A DNA stretch of 64,000 nucleotides from Tibeticola sediminis (GCF_003843835.1 NZ_RKQL01000002.1:248001-312000), one strand, 5' to 3'; positions 1 through 9,339 are shown, counted from the first letter of the stretch. The notes: generated by a model from the letters alone, not told the origin. A program made the numbers and translations.

Positions 1-654
1 CATGTGCTCCATGGCGTGGATCTGCAGGTGGGAGCGGGCGAAATCGTTGCGCTCTTGGGGCGCAATGGCTCGGGCCGCTCGACGACCGCCAAGGCGATCA
101 TGGGCTTGGTGCACCGCGAGGGTCGGGTGCGCTGGAAAGGGCAGGACATCACGGGCTTGCGCACCTACCAGATTGCTCGGCTCGGGCTCGGCTATGTGCC
201 CGAGAGCCGGGACATCTTCCCCAAGCTCACGGTGGCGCAAAACCTGCTGCTGGGCTTGAAGGGCGCTCGGGTTCGCAGCCGCTGGTCGTTCGAAGACATG
301 TACGCGATGTTTCCGCGGCTCAAGGAGCGCGAACACACCGAAGCAGGCGTGCTCTCGGGCGGCGAGCAGCAGATGTTGACGCTGTGCCGAACGATCATGG
401 GCGACCCGGACTTGGTGCTGATCGATGAGCCAACCGAAGGGCTTGCGCCCATGATCGTCGAACAGGTGGGGCATTTTCTGAGCACGCTCAAAGAGCGCGG
501 GGTGTCCGTCCTGCTGATCGAGCAAAAGCTCACGATCGCGATGCGCATCTCCGACCGCGTGCTCGTCATGGGGCACGGCTCGATTGCGTTCGAAGGCAGT
601 CCGGAGGCGCTGCGCGCCCATGAGGCGGTGCGCAAGGAGTGGCTGGAGGTCTGA
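1..654 (+). CDS. livF: LivF-type branched-chain amino acid ABC transporter ATPase (5' end cut by window)
   Basis: Cytoplasmic ATPase of the HAAT (branched-chain amino acid or amide) ABC importer family. The reading frame is open from base 1, so the first codons lie outside the window; about 217 codons are seen against the usual 230-240. The signature LSGGEQQML, Walker B LVLIDEP and the LivF-style ending LLIEQKL are present. The Walker A reads GRNGSGRST, with Arg where the family normally has the catalytic Lys. It ends in GVSVLLIEQ and a short C-terminal tail with no extra domain. The other transporter genes presumably lie upstream. Its position just before a beta-oxidation cluster is common in Burkholderiales. 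The family call is firm; the substrate is not shown by sequence. Confidence 0.9.
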   Translation, partial: HVLHGVDLQVGAGEIVALLGRNGSGRSTTAKAIMGLVHREGRVRWKGQDITGLRTYQIARLGLGYVPESRDIFPKLTVAQNLLLGLKGARVRSRWSFEDMYAMFPRLKEREHTEAGVLSGGEQQMLTLCRTIMGDPDLVLIDEPTEGLAPMIVEQVGHFLSTLKERGVSVLLIEQKLTIAMRISDRVLVMGHGSIAFEGSPEALRAHEAVRKEWLEV

Positions 655-754
655 GCCGCGCATCCGAGGAGCGCGCGGCGCTTCTGGTCAGGCAAGTCTC
701 GACGGCGACAAGGGATCGAGACGTTCCCCAGCATCATCATTAGAATCCGAAAAT

Positions 755-768
755 AGAACGCTCGTTCT
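755..768. promoter_or_regulatory. Perfect 6-2-6 palindrome, probable TetR-type operator
   Basis: AGAACGCTCGTTCT lies 30 bp before the start codon of the bifunctional beta-oxidation gene, inside the 143-bp gap after livF. Both 6-bp arms match perfectly. Short GAACG/CGTTC dyads are typical of TetR-family repressors of fatty acid genes; no TetR gene lies in the window, so the regulator is inferred only. Confidence 0.5.
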
Positions 769-797
769 TTTTTGTTTCATCTCGCGAGGAACCAGGT

Positions 798-2909
798 ATG
801 ACAGCTGAATACAAAGTCCACGGCGGCGTGGCGGTGCTGACGCTCAACAATCCGCCGGTCAATGGGCTGGGCTATGAGACGCGGCGCGCCCTCATCGAGG
901 GGCTTGAGCGCGCCCAGGCGGACGCATCGGTCAAGGCCATCGTCATCACAGGCGCCGGACGGGCGTTTTCAGGCGGCGCGGATATTCGTGAGTTCGGCAC
1001 GCCCAAGGCGCTGCAGGAGCCCAATCTGCTGACCGTCATCCGCGCGGTCGAGGGTGCAGAAAAGCCCGTGATCGCGGCCATCCACTCGGTGTGCATGGGT
1101 GGCGGGCTCGAACTCGCGCTCGGCTGCCATTACCGGATCGCGGCGCCGGGCTGCAGCGTGGCCTTGCCTGAGGTGAAGCTCGGTTTGATTCCGGGCGCCG
1201 GCGGCACGCAGCGTTTGCCGCGGGCCATCGGGGTCGAGCCAGCGCTCAACATGATCGTCAGCGGCGAGGCCGTTCCGAGCGAGCGGCTCGCTCAGATCCC
1301 GGGCCAGAAGCTGTTCGACCGCATGGCTGCATCGGTGGATTCGCTCGGGGAAGAGGCTCTGGCGTTTGCGTTGGAGGTCGCAGGCCGTCATGCCCAAGGC
1401 GAACCACTGCCACGGGTGCGCGACGTTCGCTTGAAGGTCCCGCTGGGTGAAGCCTATTTCCAATTCGCGCGCAACATGGTCAAGGGGATGGCCAAAGGCT
1501 TCCCGGCGCCGGTCAAATGCGTCGATGCGGTACAGGCCGCCACGACGAAAGCCTTCGAGGAGGGTTTGCGCGCCGAGCGCGACATCTTCATCGACTTGAT
1601 GTGGACGCCCGAGTCGCGGGCGCTGCGGCATTTGTTCCAGGCCGAGCGCGCGGTGTCGAAGATCCCCGACGTGCCCGCCGAGATCCCGCTGCGCGAGATC
1701 AAATCGGTTGCCGTGATTGGTGCAGGCACGATGGGGGGCGGCATCTCGATGAACTTCCTCAACGCCGGCATCCCGGTGAAGATTCTCGAGATGAAACAGG
1801 AGGCGCTCGACCGCGGCGTCGCCACCATCCGGAAGAACTACGAATCCCAGATCAAAAAAGGCAAGCTCAAGCAGGACAAATACGAGCAACGCATGGCTTT
1901 GCTGAGCACCACGCTCGACTATGCCGACCTGCGCGATGCAGACCTCGTGATCGAGGCGGTGTTCGAAGATCTGGGCGTCAAGGAAGCGGTGTTCCGCAAG
2001 CTCGACGAGACGATGAAGCCGGGGGCGATCCTTGCCTCCAACACTTCGACGCTCGACCTCAACAAGATTGCGGCGTTCACGCGGCGCCCCGAGGACGTGG
2101 TGGGCCTGCATTTCTTCAGCCCTGCCAACGTCATGAAGCTGCTGGAGGTGGTGCGTGGCGAGAAGACGGCCAAGGACGTGCTCGCCACGGTGATGGCCCT
2201 GGCGAAGAAGATCAAGAAGGTGGCGGTCGTCTCCGGGGTGTGCGACGGATTCATTGGCAACCGGATGATCGAGCAGTACAGCCGTCAGGCGGGCTTCCTG
2301 CTCGACGAGGGCTGCACCCCCGCGCAGGTGGATCGGGCCATTGAGAAGTTCGGCTTTGCCATGGGCCCGTTCCGCATGGGGGACCTTGCGGGCAACGATA
2401 TCGGCTGGGCAATCCGCAAGCGCCGCTATGTCGAGAAGCCCGGGCTGAAATACAGCAAGACGGCTGATCTGTTGTGCGAGCGCGGCCGATTCGGCCAGAA
2501 GACGGGGGCGGGCTGGTACGACTACGCGCCGGGCAAGCGTGACCCGATCGAAAGCGCCGAAGTCATCGCCATGATCGAAGAGCACCGCAAGACGCTCGGG
2601 ATCACGCCGCGGAAAATTTCGGACGAGGAAATCGTCGAGCGCTTGGTCTTCGCGCTCGTCAACGAAGGCGCGCACATCATCGAAGAAGGCATCGCTCTGC
2701 GGGCCAGCGACATCGACATCGTCTACATCTACGGCTACGGATTCCCGGTGCAGCGTGGCGGCCCCATGTTCTATGCCGACGAAGTCGGCCTGTACAACGT
2801 GGTGCAGATCATGAAGCGTCTGGCCAAGAATCCTTATGACGACGCCGAGTTCTGGAAGCCTGCCCCGCTGCTGGCGCGCCTCGCGTCCGAAGGCAAAACC
2901 TTCAACTGA
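798..2909 (+). CDS. fadB: Bifunctional enoyl-CoA hydratase / 3-hydroxyacyl-CoA dehydrogenase
   Basis: Fatty acid beta-oxidation enzyme that hydrates trans-2-enoyl-CoA and oxidises the 3-hydroxyacyl-CoA with NAD. The 703 residues show an N-terminal crotonase fold (SGGADIREF near residue 60, oxyanion loop CMGGGLELA near 100, [13 protein letters not shown] near 125), then a Rossmann fold with GAGTMGGGI near 308 and the two C-terminal 3HCDH domains. The length and domain order match the short FadJ / peroxisomal multifunctional type. A 17-bp gap separates it from the thiolase, so the two are probably co-transcribed. The start has a GAGGAACC ribosome site and a palindromic operator just upstream. 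The exact chain-length specificity cannot be read. Confidence 0.93.
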   Translation: MTAEYKVHGGVAVLTLNNPPVNGLGYETRRALIEGLERAQADASVKAIVITGAGRAFSGGADIREFGTPKALQEPNLLTVIRAVEGAEKPVIAAIHSVCMGGGLELALGCHYRIAAPGCSVALPEVKLGLIPGAGGTQRLPRAIGVEPALNMIVSGEAVPSERLAQIPGQKLFDRMAASVDSLGEEALAFALEVAGRHAQGEPLPRVRDVRLKVPLGEAYFQFARNMVKGMAKGFPAPVKCVDAVQAATTKAFEEGLRAERDIFIDLMWTPESRALRHLFQAERAVSKIPDVPAEIPLREIKSVAVIGAGTMGGGISMNFLNAGIPVKILEMKQEALDRGVATIRKNYESQIKKGKLKQDKYEQRMALLSTTLDYADLRDADLVIEAVFEDLGVKEAVFRKLDETMKPGAILASNTSTLDLNKIAAFTRRPEDVVGLHFFSPANVMKLLEVVRGEKTAKDVLATVMALAKKIKKVAVVSGVCDGFIGNRMIEQYSRQAGFLLDEGCTPAQVDRAIEKFGFAMGPFRMGDLAGNDIGWAIRKRRYVEKPGLKYSKTADLLCERGRFGQKTGAGWYDYAPGKRDPIESAEVIAMIEEHRKTLGITPRKISDEEIVERLVFALVNEGAHIIEEGIALRASDIDIVYIYGYGFPVQRGGPMFYADEVGLYNVVQIMKRLAKNPYDDAEFWKPAPLLARLASEGKTFN

Positions 2910-2926
2910 ATCTGGAGATCACGCTC

Positions 2927-4102
2927 ATGACTTCTGCTGTCATTGTTTCCACCGCACGCACCCCTCTGGCCAAGAGTTGGAAAGGGGCTTTCAACATGAC
3001 CCATGGCGCCACCCTCGGCGGGCACGTCGTGCAGCACGCCATCGCACGCGCCGGCATCGAGCCCGGTGAGGTCGAAGACGTCATCATGGGCTGCGCCAAT
3101 CCCGAGGGGGCTACGGGCGCGAACATCGCACGCCAGATTGCGCTGCGCGCCGGCTGCCCGGTGTCGGTTTCGGGAATGACGGTCAACCGTTTCTGTTCGT
3201 CGGGGCTGCAGACCATTGCGATCGCCGCCCAGCGTATCCTCTCGGGTGAGGCCCAGGTCTTCGTGGCCGGCGGCGTCGAGAGCATTTCCTGCGTGCAGCA
3301 GGAAATGAATCAGCACATGCTCACCGACCCGTGGCTCAAAGAGCACAAGCCCGAGATCTACTGGAGCATGCTGCAGACCGCCGAGCAGGTCGCTAAGCGG
3401 TATGGCATCAGCCGCGAACAGATGGATGAATACGGCGCGGCCAGCCAGCAGAAGGCGGCGGCGGCGCAGGCCGCAGGTCTCTTCAACGACGAGATGGTCC
3501 CGATGACCGTGACCATGGGTGTGGCCGACCCGGTCATGGGGCTCATCACCAAGCAGGTGACGATCAGCGCCGACGAGGGCATCCGACCCGGCACCACGGT
3601 CGAGGCTTTGCGCAACATCCGGCCGGCGCTGCCCGGTGGCGTGATCGCAGCCGGCAACGCCAGCCAGTTTTCGGACGGCGCGGGCGCCTGTGTGGTGATG
3701 GACGAGAAACTCGCCGAGAAAAAGGGCCTCCAGCCGCTCGGCCGCTTCCTCGGTTTTGCCGTCGCCGGTTGCGAGCCCGATGAGATGGGTATCGGCCCGG
3801 TGTTTGCCGTGCCCAAAGTGCTGTCGCGGCTGGGCTTGAAGGTCGAGGACATCGACTTGTGGGAGCTCAACGAAGCCTTTGCCGTGCAGGTGATTTATTG
3901 CCGAGACAAACTGGGCATCCCGGCCGATCGCCTCAACGTCAATGGCGGAGCCATCGCCGTGGGTCACCCGTATGGCGTCTCGGGCCAGCGTTTGACCGGC
4001 CATGCGCTGATCGAGGGCAAGCGGCGTGGCGCCAAGCGCGTTTGCGTGACGATGTGCATCGGCGGCGGCATGGGTGCCGCCGGGGTGTTCGAAGTCCTTT
4101 GA
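2927..4102 (+). CDS. fadA: Acetyl-CoA C-acyltransferase (thiolase)
   Basis: Cleaves 3-ketoacyl-CoA with CoA, the last step of beta-oxidation; partner of the preceding hydratase/dehydrogenase. The 391 residues are the family length. The nucleophile Cys sits in NRFCSSGLQ near residue 89, the His in [12 protein letters not shown] near 347 and the second catalytic Cys in CIGGGMG near 378. There is no insertion or truncation. The ribosome site TGGAGA precedes the ATG. Assignment as the degradative FadA partner rather than a biosynthetic PhaA thiolase rests on context. Confidence 0.94.
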   Translation: MTSAVIVSTARTPLAKSWKGAFNMTHGATLGGHVVQHAIARAGIEPGEVEDVIMGCANPEGATGANIARQIALRAGCPVSVSGMTVNRFCSSGLQTIAIAAQRILSGEAQVFVAGGVESISCVQQEMNQHMLTDPWLKEHKPEIYWSMLQTAEQVAKRYGISREQMDEYGAASQQKAAAAQAAGLFNDEMVPMTVTMGVADPVMGLITKQVTISADEGIRPGTTVEALRNIRPALPGGVIAAGNASQFSDGAGACVVMDEKLAEKKGLQPLGRFLGFAVAGCEPDEMGIGPVFAVPKVLSRLGLKVEDIDLWELNEAFAVQVIYCRDKLGIPADRLNVNGGAIAVGHPYGVSGQRLTGHALIEGKRRGAKRVCVTMCIGGGMGAAGVFEVL

Positions 4103-4159
4103 TCGATGGGGCAGGGGTGGCTGGTCCACCCCTGTTTTTTTCGGCACACGAGGTCTGCC

Positions 4160-5983
4160 ATGAGTTTGCGTTCGACCGTCGACTTCCTGCTCTACGACTG
4201 GCTGCGGATCGAGAGCCTGACGCAGCGCGAGCGCTTTGCCGAGCACAGCCGCGAGACCTTTGATGCGGTGCTCGATACCTGCGAGCGCATCGCTCGCGAA
4301 AAGTACGCGCCCTTCAACCGGCTGGTGGACACGCAGGAGCCGCAGTTCGACGGCGAAAAGGTCATCCTGCCGCAAGCCACCCACGAAGCTTGGCGTGCCT
4401 ATGCCGAGAGCGGCATGCTCAGCGCCGCGCAGGATGTTGAGATCGGCGGGATGCAACTGCCCTACACGGTGGAGGCCGCGGCCAACGCTTTCTTTGCCAG
4501 GGCGTCGGTGAGCATCGGCGCTGGCATGTTGACCGTGGGCAATGCCAACCTGTTGATGGCGCACGGAAGCGAGCTGCAAAAGAAGGTGTTTGCGCTCAAC
4601 GAGTTCAGTGGGCGTTGGGCGGGCACCATGTGCCTGTCCGAGCCTCAGGCGGGGTCATCCCTGAGCGACATCGCGACGCGCGCCGTCCCCGACGGAGCGG
4701 ACTTCGAGGGCGACCCGCTCGGGCCGCGCTATCGGCTCAAGGGGCACAAGATGTGGATTTCGGCGGGCGAGCACGAACTCACCGAGAACATCATCCACCT
4801 GGTGCTGGCCAAGATTCCCGATGAGGACGGGCGGCTGATTCCGGGCGTCAAGGGCATTTCGCTCTTCATCGTGCCGAAGAAACTGGTGGACGCCGAGGGG
4901 CAGTTGACCGGCGAGCGCAACGACGTCGCGCTCGCCGGCCTCAACCACAAATGCGGTTGGCGCGGCACCACCAACACGTTGCTCAATTTCGGCGAAGGCA
5001 GATACCCGGTGCGCGGAGCGGCCGGTGCCATCGGCTACCGGGTCGGCGCGCCGGGCGAGGGTTTGCGTTGCATGTTCCACATGATGAACGAGGCACGCAT
5101 CGGCGTGGGCATGGCCGCGGCGATGCTCGGCATGGCCGGTTTTGAAGCGAGCCTCGACTACGCGCGCAACCGTCCCCAAGGCCGACCCATCGGCCCGGCG
5201 GGGAAAGACCCGGCGCAGCCACCGATACCGATCATCCGACACGCCGACGTCAAGCGGATGCTGCTCGCGCAAAAAAGCTATGCCGAGGGTGCGCTGGCGC
5301 TCGAGCTTTATTGCGCCCGGCTCGTCGATGAGCAGCACACCGGCACGCCCGAGGCGGCCAATGACGCGCGCGTGTTGCTGGAGGTGCTCACACCGATCGC
5401 CAAGAGCTGGCCGAGCGAATGGTGTCTCGAGGCCAACAGCCTGGCCATCCAGGTGCACGGCGGCTACGGCTACACGCGCGACTTCCCGGTGGAGCAGTAC
5501 TGGCGCGACAACCGCCTCAACATGATCCATGAGGGCACGCACGGCATCCAAGCCATGGACCTGCTGGGTCGCAAGGTGTTGATGGAAAACGGCAGAGGAC
5601 TGCAGCTGCTCGGCGCGCGCATTGCGGAGACGGTGCAGCGTGCGCAGCAGGTGCCGGAGCTGGCCGCGCACGCGCAGGCGTTGGCCCAGGCCTTGCAGGC
5701 GGTGGGCGCCGCCACCCAGGCCGCATGGGCGAGCGGCGACCCGGCCGACGCCTTGGCCAATGCCGTGCCCTACATGCAGGCGTTTGGCCATACCGTGTTG
5801 GCGTGGATCTGGCTCGATGTGGGGCTCGTCGCCCACCGCAGTGCGGACCATCCGGTTCGTACCGGGCGCTTGGCGGCGATGCGCTATTTTTTCCACTACG
5901 AACTGCCCAAGATCGGCGCCTGGCTGCAGGTGGTCAGCCACCGCGACCGCACCTGTGCCGATTTGCCCGAGGAGGCGTTCTGA
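4160..5983 (+). CDS. Acyl-CoA dehydrogenase, long form with C-terminal extension (DmdC-like)
   Basis: FAD enzyme that introduces the alpha-beta double bond in acyl-CoA. The 607-residue length and architecture match the long acyl-CoA dehydrogenases with an extra C-terminal domain, the group that includes 3-methylmercaptopropionyl-CoA dehydrogenase DmdC. Visible family features are TMCLSEPQAGSSL (FAD/substrate loop), GHKMWISAG, MNEARIGVG and QVHGGYGYTRDF. The ATG at 4160 is chosen over an in-frame upstream ATG at 4106 because homologues start with the same MSLRSTVDFLLYDW pattern. Its TGA overlaps the next start (TGATG), suggesting translational coupling. Substrate is uncertain. Confidence 0.88.
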   Translation: MSLRSTVDFLLYDWLRIESLTQRERFAEHSRETFDAVLDTCERIAREKYAPFNRLVDTQEPQFDGEKVILPQATHEAWRAYAESGMLSAAQDVEIGGMQLPYTVEAAANAFFARASVSIGAGMLTVGNANLLMAHGSELQKKVFALNEFSGRWAGTMCLSEPQAGSSLSDIATRAVPDGADFEGDPLGPRYRLKGHKMWISAGEHELTENIIHLVLAKIPDEDGRLIPGVKGISLFIVPKKLVDAEGQLTGERNDVALAGLNHKCGWRGTTNTLLNFGEGRYPVRGAAGAIGYRVGAPGEGLRCMFHMMNEARIGVGMAAAMLGMAGFEASLDYARNRPQGRPIGPAGKDPAQPPIPIIRHADVKRMLLAQKSYAEGALALELYCARLVDEQHTGTPEAANDARVLLEVLTPIAKSWPSEWCLEANSLAIQVHGGYGYTRDFPVEQYWRDNRLNMIHEGTHGIQAMDLLGRKVLMENGRGLQLLGARIAETVQRAQQVPELAAHAQALAQALQAVGAATQAAWASGDPADALANAVPYMQAFGHTVLAWIWLDVGLVAHRSADHPVRTGRLAAMRYFFHYELPKIGAWLQVVSHRDRTCADLPEEAF

Positions 5984-6192
5984 TGGCCACTCGCCGCAGC
6001 CTCGAGCGCTTGCAGACCCTCATCTGGGTGTTGATCTACGGCGGGTTGCTGGGCGCGGTGCTGGGGGTGTTCACGCGCCGCTACGACGAAGCCCTGGGCA
6101 GCTGGCTGCTGGGGACCGGCACTGCCGTCGCGCTCGTCGGCGCGGGGCTCGTCGTCGTGCGGGCGCGCTTGCGTGAGGAGGACGGCGCATGA
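5983..6192 (+). CDS. Small two-helix membrane protein, unknown function
   Basis: A 69-residue protein starting on the stop codon of the preceding acyl-CoA dehydrogenase (TGATG). Two hydrophobic segments are visible, about residues 12-30 (LIWVLIYGGLLGAVLGV) and 42-60 (LLGTGTAVALVGAGLVVV), joined by a short charged loop; the C-terminus is charged (RARLREEDGA). No known domain is recognised. Its TGA (6190-6192) lies inside the 5-bp target duplication of repeat R1a, and before that insertion it overlapped the start of the Dabb gene as ATGA. The tight coupling suggests a real gene, but function is unknown. Confidence 0.6.
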   Translation: MATRRSLERLQTLIWVLIYGGLLGAVLGVFTRRYDEALGSWLLGTGTAVALVGAGLVVVRARLREEDGA

Positions 6193-6193
6193 T

Positions 6194-6428
6194 CCTAAAT
6201 CCGGCAGTTGACCGCTTCTCGCGAAAAGCAAGGTGTTGATGTTTAAGCAATTTTCGGTGCGCAGGCCGTTCACCGTTTGGGTGGGCGCTGCGCACCCGTT
6301 CGAGTCGCCCTCGGGCGCGGGGGCGGCGTTGCAAATCCTCGCCATGGCAAGGGCCATGGCTGTGGTTTGCGCCTTGCCCGCGCGCCCGATGACGACCCGC
6401 TCAGGCGCGCCCAACTGCCGGATTTAGG
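6194..6428 (+). mobile_element. R1a: 235-bp non-autonomous element (MITE-like), copy 1
   Basis: Terminal inverted repeats CCTAAATCCGGCAGTTG and its complement bound a 235-bp non-coding element, flanked by the direct duplication ATGAT (6189-6193 and 6429-6433). Copies of identical length are at 11562-11796 and, inverted, 22826-23060. The core hairpin is at 6327-6373. Ends starting CCT with 5-bp duplications recall IS1380-family elements such as ISEcp1; that link is inference. The small ORF inside is shared by copy 2 only through repeat identity and is not called as a gene. Confidence 0.9.
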
Positions 6429-6731
6429 ATGATCAAACACATCGTCATGTGGAAGTTCAAAGACGAGGCCGAGGGCGCCGACAAGGCGGCCAACCTTGCG
6501 TGCGCCCAGGCCTTGCTCGAGGCCTGCCGCGGGCTGGTACCTGGATTGCGCACCCTGGAGGTGGCCCGGGCTGCGCCGGGGCTCGAGTGCACCTACGACC
6601 TCGTCCTCTACACCGAATTCGACAGCCGTGAAGCGCTCGACGCCTACCAGCATCATCCGCAGCATGAGGCGCTCAAGCCCTTCATTGCGGCCGTCCGCCT
6701 CGAGCGGCAGTGCATGGATTATGAAGTTTGA
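6429..6731 (+). CDS. Dabb-family (stress-responsive A/B barrel) protein
   Basis: A 100-residue ferredoxin-like alpha/beta barrel protein of the Dabb family. The hallmark N-terminus MIKHIVMWKFKD and the central YDLVLYTEFDSREALDAYQHHPQHEALKPF are both present, so it is full length. Members form homodimeric barrels; most have no assigned reaction, some bind or cyclise polyketide-type substrates. The start codon ATG is part of the target duplication created by R1a, so the upstream 235 bp is the transposed element and the gene has lost its original translational coupling to the 69-residue membrane protein. An SDR gene follows after 20 bp. Confidence 0.85.
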   Translation: MIKHIVMWKFKDEAEGADKAANLACAQALLEACRGLVPGLRTLEVARAAPGLECTYDLVLYTEFDSREALDAYQHHPQHEALKPFIAAVRLERQCMDYEV

Positions 6732-6751
6732 ACCCCATAGGAGACTCTGAC

Positions 6752-7543
6752 ATGACCCGCACCATCCACCAGCTTTTCGACCTCAAAGGGCGCAACGCGC
6801 TCGTCACCGGCGGCTCGCGCGGCCTGGGGCTGCAGATGGCCCACGCGCTGGGCGAGGCCGGCGCGCGGGTGATGATCACGGCCCGTAAGGCCGATGAACT
6901 CGAGCAGGCGGTGGCCGAGCTGCAAGACGCAGGGATCGACGCGCGCTGGATTGCCGCCGACTGCGCGAAAGAAGAGGATCTGCGCCGCCTCACGGACGAA
7001 ACCCTGCATCGGCTCGGCCCCATCGACATCCTGGTCAACAACGCCGGTGCCGCCTGGGGCGCGCCCGCCGAGGACCATCCGCTCGAAGCCTGGGACAAGG
7101 TGATGAACCTCAACGTACGCGGCTACTTCATCCTGAGCCAGCAGGTGGCCAAGCGCTCGATGATCGAGCGCCGTCGCGGCCGCATCATCAACATCGCGTC
7201 GATCGCGGGCCTTGGCGGCAACCCGCCTGAAATGCAGACCATTGCTTACAACACCTCCAAGGGTGCGGTCATCAACTTCACGCGCGCGCTGGCGGCCGAA
7301 TGGGGCAAGTACCACATCAACGTCAACGCGATTTGCCCCGGCTTTTTCCCGAGCAAGATGACGGCCGGAACCCTCAAGGCACTGGGCGAGGAGCGGCTCG
7401 CGGCGCACGCCCCGCTGCAGCGGCTCGGAGATGACGAAGACCTCAAGGGCGCGACCCTGTTGTTCGCATCCGATGCCGGTAAGCACATCACGGGCCAATG
7501 GCTGGCGGTCGATGGGGGGGTGAGCGTCGTCACGGGCGGCTGA
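6752..7543 (+). CDS. SDR-family oxidoreductase
   Basis: Classical short-chain dehydrogenase/reductase of 263 residues. The cofactor motif TGGSRGLG lies near residue 20, NNAG near 97 and the catalytic YNTSK near 172; the C-terminus DGGVSVVTGG is typical of FabG-like enzymes. The ATG at 6752 is preferred because a TAGGAGA ribosome site precedes it; an in-frame codon at 6728 would add eight unconserved residues. The neighbours (Dabb, thioesterase, acyl-CoA enzymes) suggest a role in acyl or hydroxyacyl metabolism; substrate is not readable. A run of seven G near the end is intact here. Confidence 0.88.
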   Translation: MTRTIHQLFDLKGRNALVTGGSRGLGLQMAHALGEAGARVMITARKADELEQAVAELQDAGIDARWIAADCAKEEDLRRLTDETLHRLGPIDILVNNAGAAWGAPAEDHPLEAWDKVMNLNVRGYFILSQQVAKRSMIERRRGRIINIASIAGLGGNPPEMQTIAYNTSKGAVINFTRALAAEWGKYHINVNAICPGFFPSKMTAGTLKALGEERLAAHAPLQRLGDDEDLKGATLLFASDAGKHITGQWLAVDGGVSVVTGG

Positions 7544-7589
7544 GCGTGCCCCTCGGCCGACCGAGCCCATTCCACCGCTGTAGACGTCC

Positions 7590-8042
7590 ATGAGCCTGCC
7601 TTTCAGCGCGCACATCCCCTTCGTCGAGCATCTCGGCATGACGCTCGAGCGCTTCGAGGGGGGCGAGTCCACGGTTCGGCTGCAGCCCCGGCCCGAGCAT
7701 CGCAACTCATTCGACGTCACGCACGGCGGTGTCTGCATGACGATGCTCGACGTCGCGATGGCGACCGCCGCGCGCAGCGTGCAGCCCGAGCTGGGGGTGG
7801 TCACGATCGAAATGAAGACCAGTTTCATGCGCCCGGCACGCATCGCCGCAGACGCACCGGGAGGCGCGGCCCTCGAGGCGCGTGGGCGGCTGCTGCACCG
7901 CACGAGCGCGATGGCTTTCACCGAAGCGACCTTGTACGACGATGCTGGCCGTGCCTGCGCGCACGCGACCGGCACCTTCCGCTACGTGCGCCGGGCCCAG
8001 GCGTCCGTTTCGGCGCCACAGCCGCCACTGCCGACCGACTGA
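7590..8042 (+). CDS. PaaI-family hotdog-fold thioesterase
   Basis: A 150-residue hotdog-fold acyl-CoA thioesterase. The motif RNSFDVTHGGVCMTMLD holds the HGG loop and acidic residue typical of PaaI/YdiI enzymes, followed by the long beta strand VVTIEMKTSFMRPA. It would hydrolyse acyl-CoA (aromatic or medium-chain) within the surrounding catabolic cluster. The C-terminal tail after about residue 135 is Ala/Pro/Ser-rich and unconserved in character. Its stop codon TGA (8040-8042) is also the first three bases of repeat R3a, so the original C-terminus may have been altered by that insertion. Confidence 0.85.
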   Translation: MSLPFSAHIPFVEHLGMTLERFEGGESTVRLQPRPEHRNSFDVTHGGVCMTMLDVAMATAARSVQPELGVVTIEMKTSFMRPARIAADAPGGAALEARGRLLHRTSAMAFTEATLYDDAGRACAHATGTFRYVRRAQASVSAPQPPLPTD

Positions 8043-8204
8043 GAGGCTGAGAGGAAATTGGTCATGCCCGCTTTGACGTCCCAAAACACGCCCGAGGGCG
8101 TTGCAAATGCGCGCCGTAGCCCGAGCTACGGCTGTGCTTTGCGCCTACTCGGGCGCGTTTTGGGGCGCCCCTTCGGGCACGCCCAATTCCCTCTCAGCCT
8201 CTGA
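8040..8204 (+). mobile_element. R3a: 165-bp palindromic mobile repeat, intact copy
   Basis: Ends TGAGAGGCTGAGAGG and CCTCTCAGCCTCTGA form terminal inverted repeats of about 20 bp. The 47-bp core hairpin lies exactly in the middle (8099-8145, 59 bp on each side) with arms GCCGTAGC/GCTACGGC. A second copy at 52999-53328 is interrupted by an R2 element. No coding capacity. The rest of the gap to 8288 is T-rich with no recognisable gene. Confidence 0.85.
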
Positions 8205-8288
8205 GCCTTTTTTTGGCTTTTTTGCCCGTATCCCAGCGTCAAACGGTCAGTTCTTGCTATCAAAATCAGATCAACCACGGAGTTCACC

Positions 8289-9305
8289 ATGCCCCAGAAC
8301 AAACAGATCGTCCTCGACAACCGCCCGGTCGGTGAAGCCAGCCCGGCCAATTTCCGTCTGCGGGTCACCGAAACGCCGCCGCTCCAAGAGGGGCAGGTGC
8401 TGGTGCGCCACCACTACTTGAGTCTCGACCCCTACATGCGGGGCCGCATGAACGAGGGCAAGAGCTACGCCGAGCCGCAGCCGCTCGGTGAAGTAATGAT
8501 CGGCGGAACGGTCGGCGAGGTGGTCGAATCTCGCCACCCAAAATTCAAGCCCGGCGACGCCGTCGTCGGCATGGGCGGCTGGCAGGAATACAGCGTGGTG
8601 GACGCGGACCAACCCGGTGCCTTGCGCAAAGTGGACACGACCCACGTGCCGCTGTCGTATTACCTCGGCGCCGTCGGCATGCCGGGCGTGACCGCCTGGT
8701 ATGGCCTCGTCAAGATCATCGAACCCAAAGCGGGCGAGACGCTGGTGGTGAGCGCCGCGACCGGCGCGGTCGGCAGCGCCTTTGCGGCGCTCGGCAAGGC
8801 GCGGGGCTGCCGCGTGGTCGGGATTGCAGGGGGGGCCGAGAAGTGCCGCTACGCGGTCGAGGAACTCGGCTTCGACGCCTGCATCGACTACAAGCCCCAT
8901 CCGGACGCCCATAGTCTGTCCAAGGCGGTCAAAGACGCCTGCCCGAACGGCGTCGACGGCTATTTCGAGAACGTCGGTGGCATGGTGCTCGATGCCGTCA
9001 TGCTGCGCATGAACGCCCACGGCCGCATCGCCGTCTGCGGCATGATCGCCGGCTACGACGGCCAGCCCTTGCCCATGGCGCATCCGGCGCTGATCCTGGT
9101 CAGCCGACTCAAAATGCAGGGCTTCATCGTCAGCGAGCACATGGAGGTTTGGCCCGAGGCTCTGACGGAGCTCGCGACCCTTGTGGCGACCGGCAAGCTG
9201 CGCCCCCGCGAGACGATTGCACAAGGCATCGAGTCCGCGCCCGAAGCCTTCATCGGCCTGCTCAAAGGCCGCAACCTCGGCAAACAACTCGTCAAGCTCA
9301 TTTGA
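8289..9305 (+). CDS. MDR-family NADP-dependent oxidoreductase (CurA / LTB4-dehydrogenase type)
   Basis: Zinc-independent medium-chain dehydrogenase/reductase of 338 residues that reduces activated double bonds with NADPH. Family signs are the N-terminal LSLDPYMRGRMN, the domain junction GMPGVTAWYGL, the nucleotide loop SAATGAVGS near residue 155, and YFENVGGMVLDAV. The length is normal. It lies 35 bp ahead of an AidB-like acyl-CoA dehydrogenase, so the two may share a transcript. Substrate could be an enone or enoyl derivative; sequence does not decide. Confidence 0.9.
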   Translation: MPQNKQIVLDNRPVGEASPANFRLRVTETPPLQEGQVLVRHHYLSLDPYMRGRMNEGKSYAEPQPLGEVMIGGTVGEVVESRHPKFKPGDAVVGMGGWQEYSVVDADQPGALRKVDTTHVPLSYYLGAVGMPGVTAWYGLVKIIEPKAGETLVVSAATGAVGSAFAALGKARGCRVVGIAGGAEKCRYAVEELGFDACIDYKPHPDAHSLSKAVKDACPNGVDGYFENVGGMVLDAVMLRMNAHGRIAVCGMIAGYDGQPLPMAHPALILVSRLKMQGFIVSEHMEVWPEALTELATLVATGKLRPRETIAQGIESAPEAFIGLLKGRNLGKQLVKLI

Positions 9306-9339
9306 GGGACCGCGGCCGGCTCGGCGCCTGGAGACTCGC

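Noticed and set aside
6238-6427. A 64-codon frame conserved between R1a and R1b
   Set aside because: It is conserved only because the repeats are; R1c does not keep it, and there is no ribosome site or domain.
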